DNA of 62,869 nt, from the NCBI GenBank assembly GCA_017432885.1, contig JAFRIE010000051.1:1-62869 (forward strand), written 5' to 3'. Source of the stretch: Erysipelotrichaceae bacterium (GTDB taxonomy: Bacteria; Bacillota_I; Bacilli_A; Erysipelotrichales; Erysipelotrichaceae). A program made the translations under genes and the position numbers. Position 1 is the first letter of the stretch, and every line of letters begins with the position of its first letter. The notes under the pieces were generated by a model. That model was not told where the DNA came from. It saw nothing but the letters and a program-made list of their open reading frames with translations, and made no database searches. Positions 8,004 to 16,269 of this stretch are shown one piece after another.

Positions 8004-9464
8004 CTACCATGGAGAATTGTCGTTTTCCGGAGATCCGATGAACTCATAGCGTCCATCCGTTTCCCCCTTGATTCTCCCCTTTCTAAGCAGATAGTCTGCA
8101 ATCGCATCATGTATCTTTATATCCAGTTCTCTCCAGCAGAATCTTTCTGCGAAGCTTCTTGTGCCGTTGCCCCCGGTAGACATGTACTTACTGGTGACAA
8201 CACTCATAGAACGGTCAGGATCGACATCTGTTCCGTTCAGGTCTTTGATCCACACGACTTTATGACCCGCAGGACGGGTATGATCGATCTTTATCTTTAA
8301 ACCGGAAAACATCAGTTCGGCATTGTTGCCGAAGATCTCAGGTCTGTGGACCAGTTCAAACAGATCATAAAGATCCGAGCCTTTCATTTCCGTAACCTGC
8401 AGTTTTTCGTTGAAGGCGATCGCTTTCTGAATGGAATAACGGGTCAAAGGTCCCTTCGGGATCATTCTGCCGCAGCTGGTACAGTTGAAGTAGCCAAAAT
8501 CCGTTCCGGCAGCTTTCCGCATCGCATCGCTCAGCAGGTCTCCCATCGGCGATTCAGCAGACAGACGCATTGCTATGTCTTCCTCGGCTTCAGCAATGAC
8601 ATCCATAAAATAGTATTCATAATCCCTGGTCGTTTCCTTAACAAAGGTATCTATTCTGTCGTCGTATCCGAATGGTCCGTTCTTAACATCGATGATTTCT
8701 GCTTCTTTTGAAACCGTTTCTCTTTTTTCGTCATCGAAATACAACGTCACACGGCAAAGAGAAACTCCGTGGAAACCGCCTTTTACGATTGCGCATCTCT
8801 GTTTTACGGTCGCATAATCGCCGGGAATATGCCCGCCGATAAAGACATCGATATCGAGATCTTTGATCTGCTCTAAGCATTCAAACAGTTCCCCTGTCTC
8901 ATTTGGATAGAAAGGAAAGTGAGTCAACAGGACAATGATCTTCGCACCTTCTTCTCTCATCTTTGGGACATAGTGTCTGATCGTTTCAGCGCTGTCCAGT
9001 ATTTTGAAATCAGCGAAAGAGCTTTTTTCTACCATAAAAGGCGTATAGGCGCTTGTTAAACCCAGAACACCGATACGGATTCCCTCTCTTTCCAGAATGG
9101 CATACGGCTTAATGCCCGCAATCAACCGATCATTTTCCCGATATGTGACATTGGCGCACAGCATCGGATAATAAGAGCTGCCCCACTGAATGCACTGTTC
9201 CAGATCTTCTCTTCCGGCATCGAATTCATGATTGCCAAGAACCATGGCATCCGTTTTCAACAGCTTCAGTCCTTCATATACGGCCTTTCCATGCCACAGA
9301 CACTTTGACTCATCGCCGGCATCCAGAAGCAGTGTTCCCTGAGGATTCCTGTTTCTGACGGATTCGATGGCACTGAAAAAACGCGACAGTCCCGGATTCT
9401 CGTCGTCTTCACGAAACTGCCCATGATAATCGGCATGTGCCAGGATGTCGATCTTCCTGATCAT
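8004..9464 (-). CDS. 5'-nucleotidase/UshA-type metallophosphatase, paralogue 2
   Basis: A 486-residue enzyme closely related to its downstream neighbour, so a tandem duplication. The first metal motif is intact (HADYHGQF), followed by LLLDAGD, GNHEFDAG, LTHFPFYP and GGHIPGD, then the 5'-nucleotidase C-terminal domain with NCTSCGRM and STGGNGTR. There is no export signal. The expected reaction is removal of phosphate from nucleoside monophosphates or related phosphate esters. The ATG at 9464 lies directly after the permease stop, so translation is probably coupled. In context it would release nucleosides for the hydrolase at 5556. Confidence 0.88.
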   Translation of the reverse strand: MIRKIDILAHADYHGQFREDDENPGLSRFFSAIESVRNRNPQGTLLLDAGDESKCLWHGKAVYEGLKLLKTDAMVLGNHEFDAGREDLEQCIQWGSSYYPMLCANVTYRENDRLIAGIKPYAILEREGIRIGVLGLTSAYTPFMVEKSSFADFKILDSAETIRHYVPKMREEGAKIIVLLTHFPFYPNETGELFECLEQIKDLDIDVFIGGHIPGDYATVKQRCAIVKGGFHGVSLCRVTLYFDDEKRETVSKEAEIIDVKNGPFGYDDRIDTFVKETTRDYEYYFMDVIAEAEEDIAMRLSAESPMGDLLSDAMRKAAGTDFGYFNCTSCGRMIPKGPLTRYSIQKAIAFNEKLQVTEMKGSDLYDLFELVHRPEIFGNNAELMFSGLKIKIDHTRPAGHKVVWIKDLNGTDVDPDRSMSVVTSKYMSTGGNGTRSFAERFCWRELDIKIHDAIADYLLRKGRIKGETDGRYEFIGSPENDNSPW

Positions 9465-9465
9465 G

Positions 9466-10296
9466 TCAGCCTTTCAGACCTCCGCGGCTTACGCCGGTAA
9501 TGATACTCTTTCGGCAGAAGAGAAAGAGTACGATCATCGGAATGACAACGATGGTAGCTCCGGCCATCCACAGGTTGTAGTGGACACCGGCTTCGGAAGT
9601 AAATGCGGTAAGTCCGAAAGGAAGCGTTCTGATGTTTCTGTTGCCGCTGCTCATCAGCATCGTCCACATGAAACTGTTCCAGCAGGTGATCGCATCCAAT
9701 AAGGCTATCGTTACCAATGAAGGCTTAGCCATCGGTACCATGATCTCCCAGAGATATTGCCAGTCGCTGGCTCCATCGATCCTTGCGCTCTGATAGAGGC
9801 TGTCCGGAACACTCAGAAAGAAATTTCTGAGAATGTAGGTATAGAAGATGGACGAGGTAAACGGTACGATCAGGGACCAGATCTTGCCGAAAAGATGCAT
9901 ATGCCTGATGGTTTCGTAGTTTGTCAGCATCAGCATTTCGTAAGGGATCATCATCATACTGACAAGTACGGTGAAGATCAGATCTCTGCCCGGAAATTTA
10001 AGCTTGGAAAAACCGTAGGCCGCCAGAATGGTCACAAACATCGTCAAAGCTACGCATACCACCGTAACAAAGACGCTGTTCCCGAAATATCTCGGGAAAT
10101 CGCCCATTTCCCATGCCTGACGGAAATTGTCGATCAGCAGCTGCTTCGGCAAGAAACTCTGGAATGAAAGCAGTTCTTTTTCTGTCTTGAACGAGGAATT
10201 GATCATCCAGAAGAAAGGCAGGAACATGATGGCTGCGCCGATAAAGAGAGTCAGATACTGCATAAAGCTTTTTACTCTGTCTGTTTTGTTTTTCAT
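9466..10296 (-). CDS. CUT1-type ABC transporter permease (MalG/UgpE-like)
   Basis: A 276-residue inner-membrane subunit with six hydrophobic helices and the permease loop that docks onto the ATPase (SARIDGASDWQYLWEIMVPM, about 170-190). It pairs with the second permease just upstream in the operon. CUT1 systems import oligosaccharides, glycerol-3-phosphate or related polar compounds. An AAAGGAG-type site precedes the start. Confidence 0.9.
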   Translation of the reverse strand: MKNKTDRVKSFMQYLTLFIGAAIMFLPFFWMINSSFKTEKELLSFQSFLPKQLLIDNFRQAWEMGDFPRYFGNSVFVTVVCVALTMFVTILAAYGFSKLKFPGRDLIFTVLVSMMMIPYEMLMLTNYETIRHMHLFGKIWSLIVPFTSSIFYTYILRNFFLSVPDSLYQSARIDGASDWQYLWEIMVPMAKPSLVTIALLDAITCWNSFMWTMLMSSGNRNIRTLPFGLTAFTSEAGVHYNLWMAGATIVVIPMIVLFLFCRKSIITGVSRGGLKG

Positions 10297-10308
10297 GTCT
10301 GCTCCTTT

Positions 10309-11235
10309 CTAATAGTTCGTCTTCTTCTGCAGAACACGCTGCAGCAGCGTAAACACGGCAATGATGAAGAAGAGGACGATGGATGCTGCGGCTGCATGTC
10401 CGTACTGCGGTTTTGTACCGCCGAATTTCTCGTAAATATAATAGATGATCGTATACAGGTTGTAACCCGGTCCCGGCTTATTGTAAAGCTGGAAGACGTA
10501 GTCGAATACCTTGAATGCGCTGATGGAATTGACGATGGCTACCAGGGCGATCGTCGGGCTTAACAAAGGAACGGTAATATTGGTAAAGATATCCAGGGTC
10601 TTTGCACCGTCTACCTTTGCAGCGGTATAGTACTGCGGATCGATGTTCTGCAGACCAGCCAGCAGGAGTATGATCGTAAACGGCAGTATGTTCCATATGC
10701 CGAAGATGTACAATACAAACTCGCTCCATCTGTTTGTTCCCAGGAAGTTGATCTGCGTCTGTCCCAGCGTAGTAATGATCTTGTTGATCAGACCGCCCTC
10801 GTTGGCAAAGATGAAGCGGAAGACCAGAGAAATGGCTGCCGTAGATGTGACCAGAGGCATGAAGTAAGCCGTCTGCAGAATGGCCTTGAATCGCCGGGTA
10901 TTGTTCAGCAGAACAGCGATGACAATGGATATGATCAGGCTGATCGGAACGACGATAACGACGTATTTGATAGTCGTCTTTAATCCGGAAAGAAAGATCG
11001 GATCGTTCAGAACCTTGCGGTAGTTCGCCAGACCCCAGCCGGAAAAGGTATTACGTAGAATGGAGAAGTTTTCCTTAAAACTCATCAGGAATGCGTTGAT
11101 GAACGGATAAATGGTAAAGATCACGATTCCAAGCATAAACGGCCCAAGGAAAAGCGCGATCTTTCCGATCATCGAAGTTTCGAACTTCTCATCCGGATCC
11201 CGTCCGCCATTATAGCGTTTTGTTTTTTTACTCAT
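10309..11235 (-). CDS. CUT1-type ABC transporter permease (MalF/UgpA-like)
   Basis: A 308-residue permease. It has a short charged N-terminus, a first helix at about 25-45, five further helices, and the coupling loop YYTAAKVDGAKTLDIFTNIT (about 200-220). The start at 11235 (MSKKTKRYNG) is chosen over an ATG 66 bases upstream because it overlaps the ATPase stop by only a few bases, as expected for translational coupling. It acts with the permease at 9466 and the ATPase at 11228. Confidence 0.9.
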   Translation of the reverse strand: MSKKTKRYNGGRDPDEKFETSMIGKIALFLGPFMLGIVIFTIYPFINAFLMSFKENFSILRNTFSGWGLANYRKVLNDPIFLSGLKTTIKYVVIVVPISLIISIVIAVLLNNTRRFKAILQTAYFMPLVTSTAAISLVFRFIFANEGGLINKIITTLGQTQINFLGTNRWSEFVLYIFGIWNILPFTIILLLAGLQNIDPQYYTAAKVDGAKTLDIFTNITVPLLSPTIALVAIVNSISAFKVFDYVFQLYNKPGPGYNLYTIIYYIYEKFGGTKPQYGHAAAASIVLFFIIAVFTLLQRVLQKKTNY

Positions 11236-12289
11236 AGTAGCGTTCTCCGCTTTCTTCGTTAAAAACAAAGACCCCCCTGTCACGGAAAGAAACAGAAACA
11301 AGATCTTTCTCCTGCGGTGCGCTGTCGTTGTCTACATAGGCGCGCAGACGTCCGTCTCCCGCTTTCAGGACACATAAAGTATCCTTGCCGGAAACATATG
11401 TTTCTTCGACCTCCATCACTGTCTTGCCGTTTTTCTTTTCAACGATGACGCTCTCCGGGCGGGAAGCAAACACGACTCTTGAACCATCTTCAATCTGATA
11501 TCTGCCGATCGGAATCGCGTTTTCATAAGCATCCGGTCTGAAGTTTCCTTTTTCATAGATACCGTGCAGCTGGTTGATGGTAGGATTGCCGATAAAATCG
11601 GCGACAAAAAGATTTGCCGGATCGTTGTAGAGATTCCTCGTTTTGGCAAACTGCTGTTTCACGCCCAGTTTCATCAGCATGATGTAGTCGGAAATGGAAG
11701 TCGCTTCTTCCTGGTCGTGCGTAACAAAGACGGTCGTAACACCGCTTTCACGCTGTATTCTGCGGATCTCTTCTCTCATTTCCACCCGCAGCTTGGCATC
11801 CAAGTTGGAGAGAGGTTCATCCAGAAGCAGGAGTTTCGGCCGTTTCACCAGAGCCCGGGCAATGGCAACACGCTGCTGCTGGCCGCCTGAAAGTTCTTTC
11901 GGCAAACGGTCAAGATAGTCGTCGATATGAACCATCCTGGCATATTCTTTGGCTTTTTCGATGCGTTCGGCCTTCGGTACTCTCTTGATCTTTAATGGAA
12001 AGCAGATATTCTCCAGAACACTCATGTGCGGATATAGCGCATAGTTCTGGAAAACCAGACCGACTTCTCTCTTGTCCGGAGAAAGCATCGTGACATCCCG
12101 ATCATCGAAGTAGATCTTTCCCTCGGTAACCGGCATGATTCCGCTGAGCATGTTCAGCATCGTAGACTTGCCACAGCCTGAAGGTCCCAGTAAAGCGATC
12201 AGCTTTCCTGACTCGAACGTCGCATTGACCTTGTTTACCGCAACGACATCGTCAAAACGCTTTACCAGATCCTCAATTCTTACTTCCAT
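11228..12289 (-). CDS. ABC transporter ATPase (UgpC/MsmK-type)
   Basis: A 353-residue ATPase energising the CUT1 importer. Walker A is GPSGCGKST (about 34-42), the signature LSGGQQQR (about 133-140), Walker B LLLLDEPLSNLD and the His switch VTHDQEEA. The C-terminal 110 residues form the OB-type regulatory domain typical of sugar-importer ATPases. Its start overlaps the phosphodiesterase gene end by 17 bases. It is a dedicated ATPase inside the operon rather than a shared one elsewhere. Confidence 0.93.
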   Translation of the reverse strand: MEVRIEDLVKRFDDVVAVNKVNATFESGKLIALLGPSGCGKSTMLNMLSGIMPVTEGKIYFDDRDVTMLSPDKREVGLVFQNYALYPHMSVLENICFPLKIKRVPKAERIEKAKEYARMVHIDDYLDRLPKELSGGQQQRVAIARALVKRPKLLLLDEPLSNLDAKLRVEMREEIRRIQRESGVTTVFVTHDQEEATSISDYIMLMKLGVKQQFAKTRNLYNDPANLFVADFIGNPTINQLHGIYEKGNFRPDAYENAIPIGRYQIEDGSRVVFASRPESVIVEKKNGKTVMEVEETYVSGKDTLCVLKAGDGRLRAYVDNDSAPQEKDLVSVSFRDRGVFVFNEESGERYYE

Positions 12290-13580
12290 ACAGCATTTCC
12301 TCCATGATCTCTCCGTCTGTGTCCTTCATCTCCAGGCCAATCATCTTCGCCATTGTAACGGCTTCATCGACCATGGATCTTCTTTCATATACGATGCCCT
12401 GTCTGACATTCGGACCTGCCGCAATGAACAGCGTGTTTTCTTCTCTTTCCGGACAGCTTCCGTGAGTTGCCTTTCCTAAGACGTGGTCTCCCGGTTCTAC
12501 CGATGCCCAGATTTCCGTAGCGTTCAGTTTGTCTGAGAAACTGATTGGATTGGCGCTCTCGATCACGAAGTCGTACGGTCCTGCCAGATGATATCTCTCT
12601 TTCATCTCTTTTTTGTCAAGAACATATGCCAGTCTGATTTTCGGATCTTCCTTCAGCTTTTCCAGATAGGTTCTGACTTCGGCTTCCGCTTTCTTGTCGT
12701 CAGGATCCTTCAGTTCAATGAAGCAGCTCAGCGCACCGGTATGGGCATAGCACTTGCAGTCGACGAGATTGTGGTTTTCGTCTGTCTTCAGTAATCCGTC
12801 TCTTTCAAACAGACGGTTGATATTCAGGATATCCGTAATATTCGTCTGACCGTGGTCTCCCATGATCACGAAGTTCGTATCGTCAAAATCGCCGTAACGG
12901 CGTACGGATTCAAGAATAACTCCGAACTCCTCATCGTGTTTCTTCAGCTGTATCTTTGTATGCGGGTCATAAACACCGTAAACGTGGCGGACGGTATCCA
13001 GATCGCACATCTTCACCAGCATTACGTCAGGCTGGCCAAAATCCCTGATCAGATCAGGAGCGACCGACATGGTCATCAGATCCAGGCTGCTGTCAGGACC
13101 TTTCTGATATCTGCCGTATTTCCAGAAATAAGCATCTAAAAGATTCTGCGTCGCATTGCCGTTGGCAAGATAATCTTCCGGATGATCGCCGTCATAATGA
13201 TAAGGAACGATCATCGGCCAGTTGTAAGTATAGTCTGCACCTGCAGATACAGGCCAGGCAATCGATGCGGTAGTCATGCCTGCTTCTCTTGCGTAGTCCA
13301 GCAGTGTCGGAACCTTGACTTCCTTCTTCATTCCAAACCATACATCTCCGCGTTTGCATCCGCGTTCATAGTTTTCGTTGTTGTGTATGCCGTGTCGGTC
13401 CACATAACAGGATGTCAGAATGGATGTATGGCAGCAGTAGGTCAAAGCCGGATGTACCGGAAGCAGATGCCTGACATAGGATCCCCGGTCAATGACGGAA
13501 CTGAAATTAGGAAGACTGCGCATGTATTCCAGATCGCTGGAACAGAGTGCATCGATCATAAAAACCATTAACTTGCTCAT
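12273..13580 (-). CDS. Nucleotide pyrophosphatase/phosphodiesterase (alkaline-phosphatase superfamily)
   Basis: A 435-residue metalloenzyme of the type I phosphodiesterase/nucleotide pyrophosphatase group. Metal-binding FMIDAL opens the protein. The likely nucleophile Thr lies in HPALTYCCHTSI (about 43-54), and GDHGQT (about 242) and a late ATHGSCPE His complete the two-metal site. There is no signal peptide, so it is cytoplasmic, which is unusual because many relatives are secreted. Such enzymes split phosphodiester or pyrophosphate bonds (nucleotide sugars, dinucleotides, glycerophosphodiesters). The AAAGGAG site seven bases before the ATG supports the start. Its position between the binding protein and the ATPase implies that it acts on the imported compound. 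Confidence 0.85.
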   Translation of the reverse strand: MSKLMVFMIDALCSSDLEYMRSLPNFSSVIDRGSYVRHLLPVHPALTYCCHTSILTSCYVDRHGIHNNENYERGCKRGDVWFGMKKEVKVPTLLDYAREAGMTTASIAWPVSAGADYTYNWPMIVPYHYDGDHPEDYLANGNATQNLLDAYFWKYGRYQKGPDSSLDLMTMSVAPDLIRDFGQPDVMLVKMCDLDTVRHVYGVYDPHTKIQLKKHDEEFGVILESVRRYGDFDDTNFVIMGDHGQTNITDILNINRLFERDGLLKTDENHNLVDCKCYAHTGALSCFIELKDPDDKKAEAEVRTYLEKLKEDPKIRLAYVLDKKEMKERYHLAGPYDFVIESANPISFSDKLNATEIWASVEPGDHVLGKATHGSCPEREENTLFIAAGPNVRQGIVYERRSMVDEAVTMAKMIGLEMKDTDGEIMEEMLYGSKN

Positions 13581-13619
13581 ATTCGTTCTCCTTTAGAACT
13601 GTTTATTTCTAAAAATAAA

Positions 13620-13648
13620 GGGAGAACCGTCATGAAAACGGTTCTCCC
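13620..13648 (-). terminator. Intercistronic hairpin after the binding-protein gene
   Basis: A perfect 11-bp inverted repeat (13620-13630 with 13638-13648) with a 7-base loop and a T-rich tail on the minus strand lies between the binding-protein stop and the phosphodiesterase start. Such partial terminators raise binding-protein output over the membrane subunits and stabilise the upstream mRNA. Confidence 0.75.
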
Positions 13649-13663
13649 AAAAGGTATGTCTAA

Positions 13664-14965
13664 TTACTGTTCAAGAGCAGCCTGTGCTTCTTTAAAGAAT
13701 GTTTCGGTCGCTTCTTTTACCAGTGTAGCTACATCTTTGCCGCTGTCATCAGCAAAGCTTGCATCGACAGCCTTTCCGAAAGCGTCTCTTACATCGTCAG
13801 CACCGGCAACCGATGGAACCCAGTTGATGCAGTCTGCCGTTTCAACCAGAGCTGCCGTAACGATGTTGTTCTTGATTTCTTCCTGGAATGTAGCCGTAGC
13901 GATGGAAGACTTCGTGCATGGAGAAGCACCGAATTCAATTGCCCACTTGGCAAGTACTTCATCGCTCAGACAGTACTTCAGGAACAGATAGCTGGCAAGA
14001 TTCTCTTCCGGTGTCTTGTCAAAGACAACCAGACCGCCACCCCAGGCAGGAGCGAACTTTTCCGGACCTGATTGCGGAATCAGAGATACGCCAACTTCAA
14101 AATCGGCATAAGGCAGAACATAGCCTGAACCTGCGCTTGAACCGATATAGCTGGCGACATTGCCCTGCGTGAACGGTCCTGAATGGTAGTAATCAGCACC
14201 TGCCAGACGGAAGTAGCCTTCCTTCAGACCGGTCAGATACCATTCCAAAGCTTCCGTAAACTTGTCTTCATCGACCGCTACCGTATGATCTTCTGCATTG
14301 ATGAACTTGCTTCCAAGCTGAACGACACGGTCGATCATCGTATCGGTTTCAGAGTCGGAACCCCATCCCGGAATGCCTTTTTCTTCATAGATGGTCTTTG
14401 ATACTTCTGCGAGTTCTTCCCAGGTCTTAGGTGCTTCCAGACCGAGCTCGTTGAAGATGTCCTTGTTGTAATAAAGAACTTCTGAAGTGATGATGACCGG
14501 GAATACATAGACGGAATCCTCGCCCCACTGGGTGATCTCTTCGTAAACCTTACCGACAAGGTTCTCCTTGAAATCAGGAATGCCGACAGTCTCGTTGCTG
14601 ATGTACGGAGTCAGATTGACCAGAAGGTCTTCCTCAATGTAGGCAGCAGCCGAGCTTGGATAACGGTTGGTGATGTTCGGGCCTGTTCCGTTACGTACAG
14701 CAAGCAGAAGGTTGCTGTCATAGTCCTGGTATGCCTGTGGTTCATAGACGACAGTGACCTTGTCCTGAGATGCATTGAATGAGTCTACCATCTCCTGGAA
14801 AGCTTCCTGCTGGTGATAAGTATAAGTGTTCCAGACGGTGATCGTAACAGGTTCACTCAGTTCTGTCAGAAGCTTATCGCCTTCTTCCTGACCTGATTCT
14901 TTGCTGCAGGAAGCAGCGCCAAACAGCATCATGACAATCATAAACAAAGTGAAAATCTTTTTCAT
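13664..14965 (-). CDS. Extracellular solute-binding lipoprotein (family 1)
   Basis: A 433-residue substrate-binding protein. It starts with a lipoprotein signal (MKKIFTLF, hydrophobic core, lipobox FGAASC with Cys about residue 22), so it is lipid-anchored outside the membrane. The body follows the family-1 pattern: ITVWNTYT near the N-terminus, KTWEELAEVSK in the middle and a late WGGGLVVFDKTPEE. The start at 14965 is chosen over one 51 bases upstream because it gives a normal signal peptide and GGAGGAG lies about 11 bases before. It is the first gene of the importer operon. The ligand cannot be read from sequence. Confidence 0.9.
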   Translation of the reverse strand: MKKIFTLFMIVMMLFGAASCSKESGQEEGDKLLTELSEPVTITVWNTYTYHQQEAFQEMVDSFNASQDKVTVVYEPQAYQDYDSNLLLAVRNGTGPNITNRYPSSAAAYIEEDLLVNLTPYISNETVGIPDFKENLVGKVYEEITQWGEDSVYVFPVIITSEVLYYNKDIFNELGLEAPKTWEELAEVSKTIYEEKGIPGWGSDSETDTMIDRVVQLGSKFINAEDHTVAVDEDKFTEALEWYLTGLKEGYFRLAGADYYHSGPFTQGNVASYIGSSAGSGYVLPYADFEVGVSLIPQSGPEKFAPAWGGGLVVFDKTPEENLASYLFLKYCLSDEVLAKWAIEFGASPCTKSSIATATFQEEIKNNIVTAALVETADCINWVPSVAGADDVRDAFGKAVDASFADDSGKDVATLVKEATETFFKEAQAALEQ

Positions 14966-15021
14966 TTTATGGATACTCTCCTCCCTTTTTCCCTTTGTTA
15001 AAAGCATGCGATTCATCTCCT

Positions 15022-15055
15022 ATAAAAAAGACGAGGCGCAAAAACACCTTGTCTT
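15022..15055 (-). terminator. Leader attenuator before the binding-protein operon
   Basis: AAGACAAGGTG and CGCCTCGTCTT pair on the minus strand (15045-15055 with 15028-15038; one mismatch and one G-U), followed by a run of T. It lies inside the leader, about 55 bases after the predicted transcription start and before the first gene. It is therefore a candidate regulated terminator rather than an end-of-gene signal. Confidence 0.6.
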
Positions 15056-15114
15056 AATTTAGGACCTGATTCTTATGTAAAGATCAAAAATCCGCATTGC
15101 TTTCATTTGAATAT

Positions 15115-15143
15115 ATTATAATACGCCATACACAACGTTTCAA
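15115..15143 (-). promoter_or_regulatory. Sigma-A-type promoter of the ABC/phosphodiesterase operon
   Basis: On the minus strand TTGAAA (15143-15138) is followed by a 17-base spacer and TATAAT (15120-15115). The predicted start near 15108 gives a leader of about 140 bases containing the attenuator at 15022-15055. The rest of the 384-base gap between 14965 and 15350 shows no gene I can support. Confidence 0.75.
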
Positions 15144-15349
15144 TTCATCCCATCTTATTCTTTCTGAAGCGAAAAACCTGAATTCATGCCGTATGTCGCA
15201 TACATAAACCTGTACATGGTATTTAGGAAATACTCCGTTGATAATAGTCTGAAGGAACGGACACATCGATTCTTGCTGAGAAAAAACGGAATTGATAGAA
15301 TTGATTGTAGAGATACGATCGCAGTTACGGTCAATTGGCAAGGAAGAAT

Positions 15350-16252
15350 ATGGGATTGAAACTACTGGCTTTTGATGTAGGCGGCACGGAAATCAAGTAC
15401 GGTATCGTTGAAAACGCCTTAACCATTACAGACAAGGGATTTGTTCCTTCACCGAAGGACAGTTTCGACAGTTTTGCAAATACGATCGACAGCATCTATC
15501 GGCAGTACAAAGACAAGGTGGAAGGAATCGCCATGTCTTTGCCCGGCTTCATCGACGTGAAGAACGGGCGGTGCAATGGAGGCGGTTCATTAAGATATAA
15601 CAACGGTCTTTCTATCGGTCCGCTTCTGGAAGAAAAATGCGGATGCAAGGTCGTTCTGGAAAACGACGGCAAGGCGGCAGCTCTGGCCGAATACCGTTAT
15701 GGCGCTTTACAAGGATGCGGTAACGCTGCCGTATTCGAGATCGGCACAGGTGTCGGAGGCGGCCTGATCATTAATGGGCAGATCGTCAGAGGCCGTCATT
15801 CCACTCCCGGAGAATTCAGTTTTCTTGTTTCGGACTCCAGGGAATTCTATGATTATGCAAACATGCTCGGAAACAACTGTTCCACCACTTTTCTGCTGAA
15901 TACGTATCAAAGAAGAACCGGGTCATCTGAACCGATCGATGGACGGGAATTCTTTGTCAGAATGCCTGAAGATCCGATCGCTCAGGAAACGTTGAATGAA
16001 CTGTGCGAGAATATCGCCAAGCAGATCTATAACCTCTACTGGCTTCTGGATCTGGAGAAGATCGCCATCGGAGGAGGAATCAGCAGACAGCCGATCGTAA
16101 CGGAAAAGATCAAAGAGAAATTCAAGGAAGTCGTAGAAAAATCATTTACTGGTCAGCACCACTTTCAAGTGGAAATCGAAATCGTTCCTTGCAGATTCGG
16201 CAACGATGCAAATCTGATCGGTTCCTATATCAACTACTTGGAAAACCGCTAA
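15350..16252 (+). CDS. ROK-family sugar kinase
   Basis: A 300-residue protein with the ATP-binding DVGGTEIKYG at residues 8-17, GIAMSLPGFID, the catalytic Asp in LENDGKAAALAEY (about 110) and EIGTGVGGGLI. There is no N-terminal helix-turn-helix, so it is a kinase rather than a NagC/XylR-type repressor. The usual ROK zinc site (CxCGxxGCxE) is absent, and HSTPGEFSF replaces the GExGH motif. ATG 15350 is chosen over TTG 15335 because AAGGAAG lies just before the ATG. It is divergent from the importer operon and may phosphorylate the sugar released by it; substrate unknown. Confidence 0.85.
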   Translation: MGLKLLAFDVGGTEIKYGIVENALTITDKGFVPSPKDSFDSFANTIDSIYRQYKDKVEGIAMSLPGFIDVKNGRCNGGGSLRYNNGLSIGPLLEEKCGCKVVLENDGKAAALAEYRYGALQGCGNAAVFEIGTGVGGGLIINGQIVRGRHSTPGEFSFLVSDSREFYDYANMLGNNCSTTFLLNTYQRRTGSSEPIDGREFFVRMPEDPIAQETLNELCENIAKQIYNLYWLLDLEKIAIGGGISRQPIVTEKIKEKFKEVVEKSFTGQHHFQVEIEIVPCRFGNDANLIGSYINYLENR

Positions 16253-16269
16253 GAAAGGACTGATATGAC

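Noticed and set aside
15084..15341. An 85-codon minus-strand open frame upstream of the binding-protein gene
   Set aside because: It runs straight through the predicted promoter, overlaps the ROK kinase ribosome site and has no coding-like composition.
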